From the NCBI RefSeq assembly GCF_014199535.1, contig NZ_JACHNV010000002.1:806001-870000 (forward strand): a stretch of 64,000 nt of DNA, in the 5' to 3' direction. Source of the DNA: Hymenobacter latericoloratus. Lineage in GTDB: Bacteria > Bacteroidota > Bacteroidia > Cytophagales > Hymenobacteraceae. This document shows positions 26,405 through 34,669 of this stretch, in pieces. The translations under genes and the position numbers were made by a program. The notes below the pieces were generated by a model. The model did not search any database, was not told the origin of the DNA, and was given only the letters and a program-made list of their open reading frames with translations. Every line of letters starts with the position of its first letter. Within the stretch, counting starts at the first letter, position 1.

Positions 26405-28279
26405 ATGTTCAAAACCTCTACTCTTTTTGCCGGGGCGCTGCTGGCGTTCCTTGGCAGTGAGGCCGCTTGGGCGCAGAACGCGCCCGTGGTGCAGCAGGCC
26501 GAAACCGGCACCCTGGGCGCCGACTGGAACACCGCCACTCAGGCCGATGTGCAGTACGTGACCATAAAACCCACGGCTACCATCAACGGCCAGAACCCCG
26601 GCACGGCCGCGCGCGTCATCACCTACTCCGTGACGTTCCCCGGCGCTGGCTCCTACGACCTCTACGCCCGCGTGCGGGTAGGAGCCGCTGCCGCCAACGA
26701 CGACAGCTTCTACTACGCCAATGGCTTTGGGACCAAGCAGCCGGATGCTGACACCGACTGGATTACCGTCAATCAGCTGAACTCCGTGGGCTACACCAGC
26801 GGCAACATTGCCGTGGACGGGGCCGGCGGCGCCACCAATGGCGTCTGGAAGTGGATTAACCTCTCGAAGTTCAACGGGGGCGAGGCGCCCATCAACTTCA
26901 CGGTGGCCGCCGGCAGCCTCACCCAAACCTTCCAGATTGGGGCCCGCGAAGACGGCCTGGACATTGATAAGCTGGTGTTTGGCGCCACAGGTTTGTTTTT
27001 TACCGTAGCCAACCTCGATGCTGGGGCTCAGGGCTCCACTACCGCGCCGGTTACCTTCATCCCGAAAGGTCCGGTGCTGGCCGCCGGTAAACCCAAGTTC
27101 CTGGGCGGCGTGTACAGTCAGCCCCAGAAGCCCTTCTTCAACGCTTACTTCAACCAGGTAACGCCGGAAAACGCCGGCAAGTGGGGCAGCGTGGAAGGCA
27201 CCCGCAACCAAATGAACTGGACCGAGCTCGACTCGGCCTACGCTCTGGCCAAGACGAAAGGCTACCCCTTCAAGATGCATACCCTCATCTGGGGACAACA
27301 GCAGCCCGTCTGGATTGAAAGCCTGCCCGCCGCTGAGCAGCTGGCGGAAATCAATGAGTGGTTTGCGGCCGTGGCCCAGCGCTACCCCGACCTCGACCAG
27401 ATTGAGGTAGTGAACGAGGCAGCCAACGACCTGCCCCTGAACGGCTCTACCGGCAACAACGGCCCGAATACGCCCGGCAGCGGCGCCGGTAACTACTACG
27501 AAGCCCTGGGCGGCGCCGGCACCACCGGCTGGGACTGGGTGATTAAGTCGTTCCAGCTGGCCCGGCAGTATTTCCCCAAGGCCCAGCTTCTGATCAATGA
27601 CTACGGCGTAATTACCAGCAATACCAACGCTCAGCGCTACCTGGGCATCATCAACCTGCTCAAAGAGCGCAACCTCGTGGACGGGGTCGGGATTCAGGGC
27701 CACGCCTTCGAAACCCGCAACATTCCGGCCGCTACCCTGCAGGCCAACCTCGATGTGCTGGCTTCGGCCGGTAAGCCGCTCTACATCACGGAGCTGGATA
27801 TTGACGGCGTGAATTCCTCGAACCAGCTTGATGACGCCGTGCAGCTGGCCGAGTACCAGCGCGTGTTCCCGACCCTGTGGACGCACCCGGCCGTGAAGGG
27901 CGTTACCCTGTGGGGCTACCGCCCCGGCCACTGGCGCACAGCCCAGGGCGCCTACCTGGCCAACGCCGACAATACCGAGCGCTCGGCCCTGGTCTGGCTG
28001 CGCACCTACGTGCAGGCTACCGTGCTCAGCAGCAAAGCCGCCCAGGCCTCCACAGTGCGGGTGTACCCCAACCCCGCCACCGATGGCCGCATTACCCTCA
28101 GTGGCCTCAGCAAAGCCGCGCAGGTGCGGGTACTGGATCTGCAGGGCCGGGTAGTGCAGCAGCTCAGCGCCAAAGCCCTGCCCACGCAGGAGCTGCAGCT
28201 GGCAGTAGCCCCCGGTTTGTACGTAGTGCAGGTAGAGGAGAGTAGGCAATTACTTTCCTATAAACTAGTTCTGCAATAA
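26405..28279 (+). CDS. T9SS-secreted modular GH10 endo-xylanase
   Basis: A 624-residue protein: signal peptide (1-22); an N-terminal beta-sandwich carbohydrate-binding-like module (about 25-200, with SYDLYARVRVG and QIGAREDGLDIDKLVFG); a GH10 barrel (about 225-545) with acid/base Glu338 (EVVNEAAND) and nucleophile Glu463 (ITELDIDG); and a C-terminal T9SS sorting domain (VYPNPATDGRITLS to LLSYKLVLQ). It is the main surface or extracellular xylanase of the locus and the only xylan enzyme here with a T9SS signal. A hairpin terminator follows. Confidence 0.95.
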   Translation: MFKTSTLFAGALLAFLGSEAAWAQNAPVVQQAETGTLGADWNTATQADVQYVTIKPTATINGQNPGTAARVITYSVTFPGAGSYDLYARVRVGAAAANDDSFYYANGFGTKQPDADTDWITVNQLNSVGYTSGNIAVDGAGGATNGVWKWINLSKFNGGEAPINFTVAAGSLTQTFQIGAREDGLDIDKLVFGATGLFFTVANLDAGAQGSTTAPVTFIPKGPVLAAGKPKFLGGVYSQPQKPFFNAYFNQVTPENAGKWGSVEGTRNQMNWTELDSAYALAKTKGYPFKMHTLIWGQQQPVWIESLPAAEQLAEINEWFAAVAQRYPDLDQIEVVNEAANDLPLNGSTGNNGPNTPGSGAGNYYEALGGAGTTGWDWVIKSFQLARQYFPKAQLLINDYGVITSNTNAQRYLGIINLLKERNLVDGVGIQGHAFETRNIPAATLQANLDVLASAGKPLYITELDIDGVNSSNQLDDAVQLAEYQRVFPTLWTHPAVKGVTLWGYRPGHWRTAQGAYLANADNTERSALVWLRTYVQATVLSSKAAQASTVRVYPNPATDGRITLSGLSKAAQVRVLDLQGRVVQQLSAKALPTQELQLAVAPGLYVVQVEESRQLLSYKLVLQ

Positions 28280-28325
28280 CGGCAGCAGGCCGTGAAGGCC
28301 TGAATCCAGACAAATAGAATTATCA

Positions 28326-28374
28326 CGAACAAAGCGTGTAGGGCAGCTATTGGCCTGCACGCTTTGTTCGTTTT
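28326..28374 (+). terminator. Terminator after the secreted GH10 gene
   Basis: Perfect 13-bp arms, CGAACAAAGCGTG at 28326-28338 and its complement at 28358-28370, are followed by TTTT. Confidence 0.8.
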
Positions 28375-28420
28375 ACTATTCGAAGATAATCTGCGAAAAT
28401 AAAATTATTGCTGTCTGCCT

Positions 28421-28450
28421 ATCGAAACCGTTTTCGGAAACGTTTTCGGT
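28421..28450. promoter_or_regulatory. Double LacI-type operator, copy 2
   Basis: 26 of 30 positions are identical to 12267-12296. Half-site centres are at 28429.5 and 28441.5, again 12 bp apart. The flanks CTGCCT and ATTTTTATTT are identical to copy 1. It should put xylB-xylA and downstream hydrolase genes under the same regulator as the uxuA-SusCD block. Confidence 0.8.
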
Positions 28451-28515
28451 ATTTTTATTTGAAAATAAGCGCGTTACAAGGGTTTTGATAGTGTCATCCG
28501 GAAATTTCATTGCTG

Positions 28516-28523
28516 TATATTCG
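28516..28523 (+). promoter_or_regulatory. Candidate -7 element TATATTCG of the xylB block
   Basis: It matches TAnnTTTG at 7 of 8 positions and lies exactly as far from the operator centre (74.5 bp) as the equivalent element before uxuA. No good -33 is found at 19-21 bp spacing. Confidence 0.4.
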
Positions 28524-28697
28524 ACTACCAATCGTTGAGAATAGCATTTCAGCGGCTGCCAGTAGCGGGCTTGTATAGGCGGTTGCTGTAGCGGTTGAAA
28601 TTGAATATTTCCAAGCGAATCTGATCTGCTGCCTGGCTCGGCGGCTGGCCCTGACTTCCCACCCTGCTACCCCGGTAGCTCCCCTGAACTCCCACCC

Positions 28698-30224
28698 ATG
28701 AACTACCTGCTCGGGTACGATATCGGCAGCTCGTCCATTAAAGTGGCCCTGCTCGATGCCGATTCTGGCCGCTGCCTGGCCAGCGTCACCTCTCCTAAAA
28801 AGGAAATGGAAATTTCGGCGCCGCTAGCCAGCTGGGCCGAGCAGCGCCCGGAGCGGTGGTGGCAGGAGGTAGTCAACGCTACCCACGAGCTCAAGCAGAC
28901 CTATGGTTTCGATGCCACCCAGGTAGCTGGTATTGGTATTACTTACCAGATGCACGGCCTAGTGCTGGTAGATAAGAACGGCAAGGTGCTGCGCCCCGCC
29001 ATTATCTGGTGCGACAGCCGCGCGGTGGAGTACGGCAACCAGGCCTTTGAGGGGCTAGGGGAGGAGTACTGCCTGCGCAACTTCCTGAATTCGCCCGGCA
29101 ACTTCACGGCTTCTAAGCTTAAGTGGGTAAAGGAAAACGAGCCCGCCATTTTCGAGCAAATCCACAAAATTCAGCTCCCCGGCGACTTTATTGCTTTCCA
29201 AATGACCGGCCGCCTGTGCACTACGGTGTCGGGCTTGTCGGAAGGGGTGTTCTGGAACTTCCGGGAGCAGGCCATTGCCCAGGACTTGCTGGATTTCTAC
29301 GGCATCAGCCGCGACCTGCTGCCTGAGGTAGTGGATACCTTCGCCGAGCAGGGGCGCCTGACACCCGAAGCGGCCCAGGAGCTAGGCCTGCACGCTGGTA
29401 CGCCCATTGCCTACCGCGCCGGCGACCAGCCCAACAACGCCTTCTCCCTCAACGTGCTGCAGCCCGGCGAAATTGCCGCTACGGCCGGTACCTCGGGCGT
29501 AGTATATGGCATCAGCGACCAGCCAGTGGTGGATGCCCGCTCCCGCGTGAATGCCTTTGTGCACGTGAACAGCACCCCGGCCCAGCCCCGCAACGGCATG
29601 CTGTTGTGCGTAAACGGCACCGGCATTCTGAACAGCTGGCTGCGTAAGGTAGTGGGCGAAATTCCCTACGACGAAATGAACCAGCTGGCGGCGCAAGCCC
29701 CGGTAGGGGCGGAGGAGCTGCAATTTCTACCCTTCGGCAATGGCGCCGAGCGGGTGCTGGAAAACCGCCCCACCACCGCCGAACTGCGCGGCCTCAGCTT
29801 CAATATTCACGGCCGTTCGCACGTGCTGCGCGCCGCCCAGGAGGGCATCGTTTTCGCCCTGAACTACGGCATGGACATCATGCGCGAGTCGGGGGTGCAG
29901 GTGCGCAAGGTGCGTGCCGGCAACGCCAATATGTTCCTGAGCCCAGTGTTCCGCGAGGCCTTCGTGAACAGCGGCAACGTGGAGCTGGAGCTTTATAACA
30001 CCGATGCGGCTCAGGGTGCAGCCCGCGGCGCCGGCATCGGGGTAGGGCTTTACGCCAGCCCCGCCGAAGCCTTCAGTGGCTTGGAGCGCATCCTGACGCT
30101 GGAGCCTACCCCGCAGCTGCAGGAGCAATACCACTCGGCCTATGCCCGCTGGCATGAGGCCCTCACCCAACAGATTCTTTCACCTACCACTACTTCCCAC
30201 CATGTCGCTCAGCACGCTTTCTAA
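28698..30224 (+). CDS. xylB: Xylulokinase
   Basis: A 508-residue FGGY-family cytoplasmic kinase that phosphorylates D-xylulose to xylulose 5-phosphate. The N-terminal phosphate motif [16 protein letters not shown], the substrate region [13 protein letters not shown], the catalytic-Asp segment AGDQPNNAF and the ATP-binding region [12 protein letters not shown] are visible. The final 23 nt overlap xylA, so the two are translationally coupled. Xylulokinase is preferred over other FGGY kinases because of this neighbour. Confidence 0.94.
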   Translation: MNYLLGYDIGSSSIKVALLDADSGRCLASVTSPKKEMEISAPLASWAEQRPERWWQEVVNATHELKQTYGFDATQVAGIGITYQMHGLVLVDKNGKVLRPAIIWCDSRAVEYGNQAFEGLGEEYCLRNFLNSPGNFTASKLKWVKENEPAIFEQIHKIQLPGDFIAFQMTGRLCTTVSGLSEGVFWNFREQAIAQDLLDFYGISRDLLPEVVDTFAEQGRLTPEAAQELGLHAGTPIAYRAGDQPNNAFSLNVLQPGEIAATAGTSGVVYGISDQPVVDARSRVNAFVHVNSTPAQPRNGMLLCVNGTGILNSWLRKVVGEIPYDEMNQLAAQAPVGAEELQFLPFGNGAERVLENRPTTAELRGLSFNIHGRSHVLRAAQEGIVFALNYGMDIMRESGVQVRKVRAGNANMFLSPVFREAFVNSGNVELELYNTDAAQGAARGAGIGVGLYASPAEAFSGLERILTLEPTPQLQEQYHSAYARWHEALTQQILSPTTTSHHVAQHAF

Positions 30225-31533
30225 GACGGAGTACTTCAAGGGCATCGATACCATTAAGTTTGAAGGCCGGGAGTCGGATAACCCGCTGGCGTTCAAATGG
30301 TACGACGAGAACCGCATCGTGGCCGGCAAGACGATGAAGGAGCACCTGCGCTTCGCCACTTCGTACTGGCACACCTTCACGGGCACCGGCGGCGACCCGT
30401 TCGGCCCCGGCACCAAGCAGTTTGCCTGGGATGCGCAGGGCGACATTCTGGGCCGCGCCCAGGACAAAATGGATGCTGCCTTCGAGTTCTTCACTAAAAT
30501 CGGCACGCCCTACTACTGCTTTCACGACATCGACCTGGTGGACGAAGGCTCTTCGCTGCGCGAGTACGAGAGCAACCTGCAGCGCATTGTAGAGTACGCC
30601 AAGCAGAAGCAGCAGGAAACCGGCATTAAGCTGCTGTGGGGCACGGCCAACGTGTTTTCGAACCCGCGCTATATGAATGGCGCCTCTACCAACCCCGATT
30701 TCGCGGTGGTAGCCCACGCCGGCACCCAGGTGCTGAACGCCCTCGACGCAACCATTGCCCTGAACGGTGAGAACTACGTGTTCTGGGGTGGCCGCGAAGG
30801 CTACATGACCCTGCTCAACACCAACATGAAGCGCGAGCTGGAGCACATGGGCCGCTTCCTGACCATGGCCCGCGACTACGCCCGCAAGCAGGGCTTCCAG
30901 GGCAAGTTCTTCATTGAGCCCAAGCCCGCCGAGCCCACCAAGCACCAGTACGACTTCGACGCCGCGACCGTCATCGGCTTCCTCAAGGAGTACGGCCTGC
31001 AGGACGACTTCATGCTGAACCTGGAAGTAAACCACGCCACCCTGGCCGGCCACACCTTCCAGCACGAGCTGCAGGTAGCGGCCGACGCGAACATGCTGGG
31101 CTCCATGGACGCCAACCGCGGCGACTACCAGAACGGCTGGGACACCGACCAGTTCCCGAACAACATCAATGAGCTGACCGAAGCCATGCTCATCATTCTG
31201 GAGAATGGTGGCATCAAGCCCGGCGGCATCAACTTCGACGCCAAAACCCGCCGCAACTCCACCGACCTGGAGGACATTTTCGTGGCCCACATCGGCGGCA
31301 TGGACACCTTCGCCCGCGCCCTGGTGGTAGCCAACGACATTCTGGAGAAGTCGGCCTACCGCAAGTTCCGCACCGAGCGCTACGCCTCCTTCGACTCGGG
31401 TGAGGGTGCTGCCTTCGAGAAAGGCCAGCTGACCCTGGAAGACCTGCGCCGCATTGCCCACGAGCACGGCGAGCCCACCCTGCGCAGCGGCAAGCAGGAG
31501 TGGCTGGAAAACATCATCAACCAGTACATCTAA
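30202..31533 (+). CDS. xylA: Xylose isomerase
   Basis: 443 residues from ATG at 30202 ([12 protein letters not shown]), inside the end of xylB; the longer open frame upstream is not supported. It interconverts D-xylose and D-xylulose. Class II-type features are seen: [10 protein letters not shown] with the catalytic His, [17 protein letters not shown] and [13 protein letters not shown] (metal-binding Glu and His), and [20 protein letters not shown] (metal Asp residues). Length is normal for the long class. It is cytoplasmic and consumes xylose released by GH3 and GH10 enzymes. Confidence 0.97.
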   Translation: MSLSTLSKTEYFKGIDTIKFEGRESDNPLAFKWYDENRIVAGKTMKEHLRFATSYWHTFTGTGGDPFGPGTKQFAWDAQGDILGRAQDKMDAAFEFFTKIGTPYYCFHDIDLVDEGSSLREYESNLQRIVEYAKQKQQETGIKLLWGTANVFSNPRYMNGASTNPDFAVVAHAGTQVLNALDATIALNGENYVFWGGREGYMTLLNTNMKRELEHMGRFLTMARDYARKQGFQGKFFIEPKPAEPTKHQYDFDAATVIGFLKEYGLQDDFMLNLEVNHATLAGHTFQHELQVAADANMLGSMDANRGDYQNGWDTDQFPNNINELTEAMLIILENGGIKPGGINFDAKTRRNSTDLEDIFVAHIGGMDTFARALVVANDILEKSAYRKFRTERYASFDSGEGAAFEKGQLTLEDLRRIAHEHGEPTLRSGKQEWLENIINQYI

Positions 31534-31635
31534 GCGACTTACCAAACGAAACTGGCCGGCCTTCCTAAGGGCGTGGGAACCCAAGGGGGAAAGGCTGGCC
31601 AGGATCGTTTGTTGCTTGTACCGGAAAAACATAGA

Positions 31636-31750
31636 ACGTCATGCTGAGCTTGTCGAACCGAAGGTCGGCATAGCCAAGCATCCCTACCGCTTCGCCGGGG
31701 TTTATCCTAACGAAGCCGGTAGAGATGCTTCGGCAAGCTCAGCATGACGT
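31636..31750. repeat. Long palindromic intergenic repeat (family A)
   Basis: Outer arms ACGTCATGCTGAGCTTG (31636-31652) and its exact complement (31734-31750) enclose a second stem (AAGCATCnCTACCG and its partner). A run of T residues follows, so it may also act as a terminator between xylA and the GH51 gene. This resembles REP-like elements common in Hymenobacter genomes (general knowledge). Confidence 0.8.
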
Positions 31751-31793
31751 TTTTTTGTGCCTGATCTTTCCCACGGTTTCCTACCTCCCGCCC

Positions 31794-33389
31794 ATGTCCC
31801 AACCTTTCTCTCAACCTTTCTTCCTACCCCGCCTGTTGCGCCAAACCCTTGGCCTGGCTACTGGCCTGGTCCTGCTAACGGCTGCTCCAACAGAGGCCCA
31901 AACCATACCCGTAACTGTGCAGCCCGGCGACCCCAAGGTGGTCATCAGCAAGCACATTTACGGGCACTTTGCCGAGCACCTGGGCCGGTGCATCTATGAT
32001 GGATTTTGGGTGGATGAGAAGCTGAACGTGCCCAAGCAGGGCCGCATCCGGATGGACATTGTGGAGGCTCTGCGCAAGATTAAGGTGCCCAATCTGCGCT
32101 GGCCCGGCGGCTGCTTTGCCGACACGTACCACTGGCGCGATGGGGTAGGGCCCGTGGCCCAGCGCCCCAAAATGCTGAACATGTGGTGGGGTAACAACCT
32201 GGAGGACAACTCCTTCGGGACCCACGAGTTTCTGGAGCTGTGCAAGCTGCTGAATACCGAGCCCTACCTGGCGGCCAACGTGGGCAGCGGCACGGTGCAG
32301 GAAATGGCCGGCTGGATGGAGTACCTCAACTCCAACGACGACACCCCGCTGGTGCTGGAGCGCCGCAAAAACGGCCACCCCGAGCCCTACGGCGTGTCGT
32401 GGTGGGGCATTGGCAACGAAAGCTGGGGCTGCGGCGGCAACATGACGGCCGAGTACTACACCGACGTGTACAAGCGCTACGCCACCTTCGCCCACAACTA
32501 CCCCGCCTCGCCGCCCCTCAAGAAAATCGTGAGCGGGGCCAACGGCGACGATGCCCACTGGACGGAAACGTGCATGAAGAACATTCCGCTCAATCAGATG
32601 TGGGGCCTCACGTTGCACCAGTACACCCTGCCCACCGGCAGCTGGACGGGCAGCAAGGGCAAGGCCACCGGCTTCGATGAGCAGCAGTACTTCAATACCC
32701 TGCGCAACTGCCTGAAAATGGACGCCGTGGTAACCAAGCACGCGGCCATCATGGACAAGTACGACAAGGACAAGAAGGTAGCGCTGCTGGTGGATGAGTG
32801 GGGCGTGTGGACCGACGTGGAGCCGGGCACCAACCCGGGCCACCTGTACCAGCAAAACACCCTCCGCGACGCCCTGGTGGCCGGTACTACCCTCAACATC
32901 TTCAACAACCACGCCGACCGGGTGCGCGGGGCCAACCTGGCCCAGGCCGTGAACGTGCTGCAGGCCCTCGTCCTGACCGACAAGGAGCGGATGCTGCTCA
33001 CGCCCACCTACCACGTCTTCGATCTGTACCAGGTGCACCAGGATGCCCAACTCCTGCCCTTGCAGTTTACCAGCCCCGACTACGTGCTGAACGGCGAGAA
33101 ACTGCCGGCCCTGAACGCCTCCGCCTCGCGGGATAAGGCGGGGGCCGTGCACATTTCCCTGGTAAACCTCGACACGAAGAAAAGCCAGAAGCTGGAAACC
33201 GCCCTGCCCGGCGTCAGCTGGAAAACTGTGTCGGGCCGCATCCTGACCTCCGGTAACGTGGCCGACCACAACACCTTCGATAAGCCCAACAACGTGAAGC
33301 TGGCCGCCTTCAACGGCGCCCGCAAGCGCGGCGACAAGCTGAGCGTGGAAGTACCCCCGCAGTCGGTGCTGGTGCTGGAAGTAAAGTAA
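31794..33389 (+). CDS. GH51 alpha-L-arabinofuranosidase
   Basis: 531 residues from ATG at 31794; the longer frame runs into the repeat and is rejected. A signal peptide spans about 1-36. The GH51 barrel shows YGHFAEHLGRCIYDGFWV near the start, LRWPGGCFADTYHW, acid/base Glu209 (WGIGNESWG) and nucleophile Glu335 (LLVDEWGVW), with a C-terminal beta-sandwich. It removes arabinofuranosyl side chains from arabinoxylan or its oligomers. Normal length for secreted Bacteroidota members. Confidence 0.95.
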   Translation: MSQPFSQPFFLPRLLRQTLGLATGLVLLTAAPTEAQTIPVTVQPGDPKVVISKHIYGHFAEHLGRCIYDGFWVDEKLNVPKQGRIRMDIVEALRKIKVPNLRWPGGCFADTYHWRDGVGPVAQRPKMLNMWWGNNLEDNSFGTHEFLELCKLLNTEPYLAANVGSGTVQEMAGWMEYLNSNDDTPLVLERRKNGHPEPYGVSWWGIGNESWGCGGNMTAEYYTDVYKRYATFAHNYPASPPLKKIVSGANGDDAHWTETCMKNIPLNQMWGLTLHQYTLPTGSWTGSKGKATGFDEQQYFNTLRNCLKMDAVVTKHAAIMDKYDKDKKVALLVDEWGVWTDVEPGTNPGHLYQQNTLRDALVAGTTLNIFNNHADRVRGANLAQAVNVLQALVLTDKERMLLTPTYHVFDLYQVHQDAQLLPLQFTSPDYVLNGEKLPALNASASRDKAGAVHISLVNLDTKKSQKLETALPGVSWKTVSGRILTSGNVADHNTFDKPNNVKLAAFNGARKRGDKLSVEVPPQSVLVLEVK

Positions 33390-33447
33390 GTATTCTTCAG
33401 GGCAGCTGCGGCGCGTGCCCGGCTGCCCCATTACTCATAACCGATTT

Positions 33448-34563
33448 ATGACAACTCATAAAGTACTCGTGTGCCTCGCGCTAGCCGGCCTGGGCCTTGG
33501 CTTCGGGCCAAAGGCGGACCAGCCCTTGAAGGATGCCTTCAAAAAGGATTTCTACGTGGGCGCTGCCCTTAACAACCGCCAGATAAGCGGCCAGGACGCT
33601 AGGTCGGTGGCCTTGGTCAAGCAGCACTTCAACACCATCAGCCCTGAAAACCTGCTCAAGTGGGAGGCTGTGCACCCGAAACCGGACACGTACAACTTCA
33701 AGCCCGCCGACGACTACGTGGCCTTCGGGCAGCAAAACAAGATGTTCACCATTGGCCATACCCTGATGTGGCACCAGCAAACCCCCAAGTGGGTGTTTGA
33801 GGATGCCGAGGGCAAACCCGCCAGCCGAGAGCTGCTATTGAAGCGGCTGGAGGACCACATCAACGCAGTGGTGGGGCGCTACAAAGGCAAAATTGCAGGC
33901 TGGGACGTGGTAAACGAAGCCATCGACGACCAGCAGGGCGACCTGCGCAAAACCAAGTGGCTGGAAATCCTCGGGGAGGATTTTGCCGCCAAGGCCTTTG
34001 AGTATGCCCATAAGGCCGACCCCAAAGCCCAGCTCTACTACAACGACTACAGCCTCTACCGGCCCGAAAAGCGGGCGGGCGTCATCAAGCTGGTGAAGAG
34101 CCTGCAGGCCAAAGGCATCAAGGTGGACGCCATTGGGATGCAGGGGCACTACGGCCTGACCAAGCCCAGCCTAAAGGATGTGGAAGCCAGCATCATAGCC
34201 TTCTCGCAGTTAGGGTGTAAGGTCAATTTCACGGAGCTGGACATCGACGTGCTGCCGAACCCGAGCCGCCGCCAGGGCGCCGACATTGCCGAAACCTTCG
34301 CGGCTGATGCCAAATACAACGTGTACACCACCGGCCTGCCTGATTCGGTGCAGCAGCAGCTGACCAAACGCTACGCCGACCTGTTTGCCCTGTTTCACAA
34401 GCACCGCGACGTTATCGACCGGATTACGCTCTGGGGCGTGACCGACGCCGACTCCTGGCTGAACGACTGGCCCATCAAAGGTCGCACAAGCTACCCCTTG
34501 CTGTTTGACCGCAATTACCAGCCCAAGCCGGCGGTTCAGGCCGTGCTCCGGGCAAGCAAGTAA
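33448..34563 (+). CDS. GH10 endo-1,4-beta-xylanase, single domain
   Basis: 371 residues from ATG at 33448, with a short signal peptide (MTTHKVLVCLALAGLGLG). It is a complete GH10 barrel: NLLKWEAVHPKPDTYNF, HTLMWHQQTPKWVF, acid/base Glu157 (WDVVNEAIDD), nucleophile Glu263 (FTELDIDVLP), and WGVTDADSWLNDWP near the end. It has no binding module or T9SS domain, so unlike the GH10 at 26405 it probably acts in the periplasm on imported oligosaccharides. Confidence 0.95.
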   Translation: MTTHKVLVCLALAGLGLGFGPKADQPLKDAFKKDFYVGAALNNRQISGQDARSVALVKQHFNTISPENLLKWEAVHPKPDTYNFKPADDYVAFGQQNKMFTIGHTLMWHQQTPKWVFEDAEGKPASRELLLKRLEDHINAVVGRYKGKIAGWDVVNEAIDDQQGDLRKTKWLEILGEDFAAKAFEYAHKADPKAQLYYNDYSLYRPEKRAGVIKLVKSLQAKGIKVDAIGMQGHYGLTKPSLKDVEASIIAFSQLGCKVNFTELDIDVLPNPSRRQGADIAETFAADAKYNVYTTGLPDSVQQQLTKRYADLFALFHKHRDVIDRITLWGVTDADSWLNDWPIKGRTSYPLLFDRNYQPKPAVQAVLRASK

Positions 34564-34669
34564 GCCCGAATCGGAGGCGCTACCGATTGCTGATGCGGCA
34601 GAATGTTGAACACTCGCTGCCTGAGCCACGGTTGCCTGGTCAGTTTCATTCCATCTTCACGGTTATTCG

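Larger units (their letters stand above)
28280..28697. other. Regulatory spacer between the two xylan gene blocks
   Basis: It holds, in order, a terminator (28326-28374), a GATAATCT motif (28385-28392), the second double operator (28421-28450) and a TATATTCG element (28516-28523), then about 175 bp of leader before xylB with nothing recognisable. Confidence 0.7.

Noticed and set aside
30142..30201. Longer N-terminus for xylose isomerase
   Set aside because: The extra residues lie inside xylB in another frame and lack family similarity; [12 protein letters not shown] is the usual start region.
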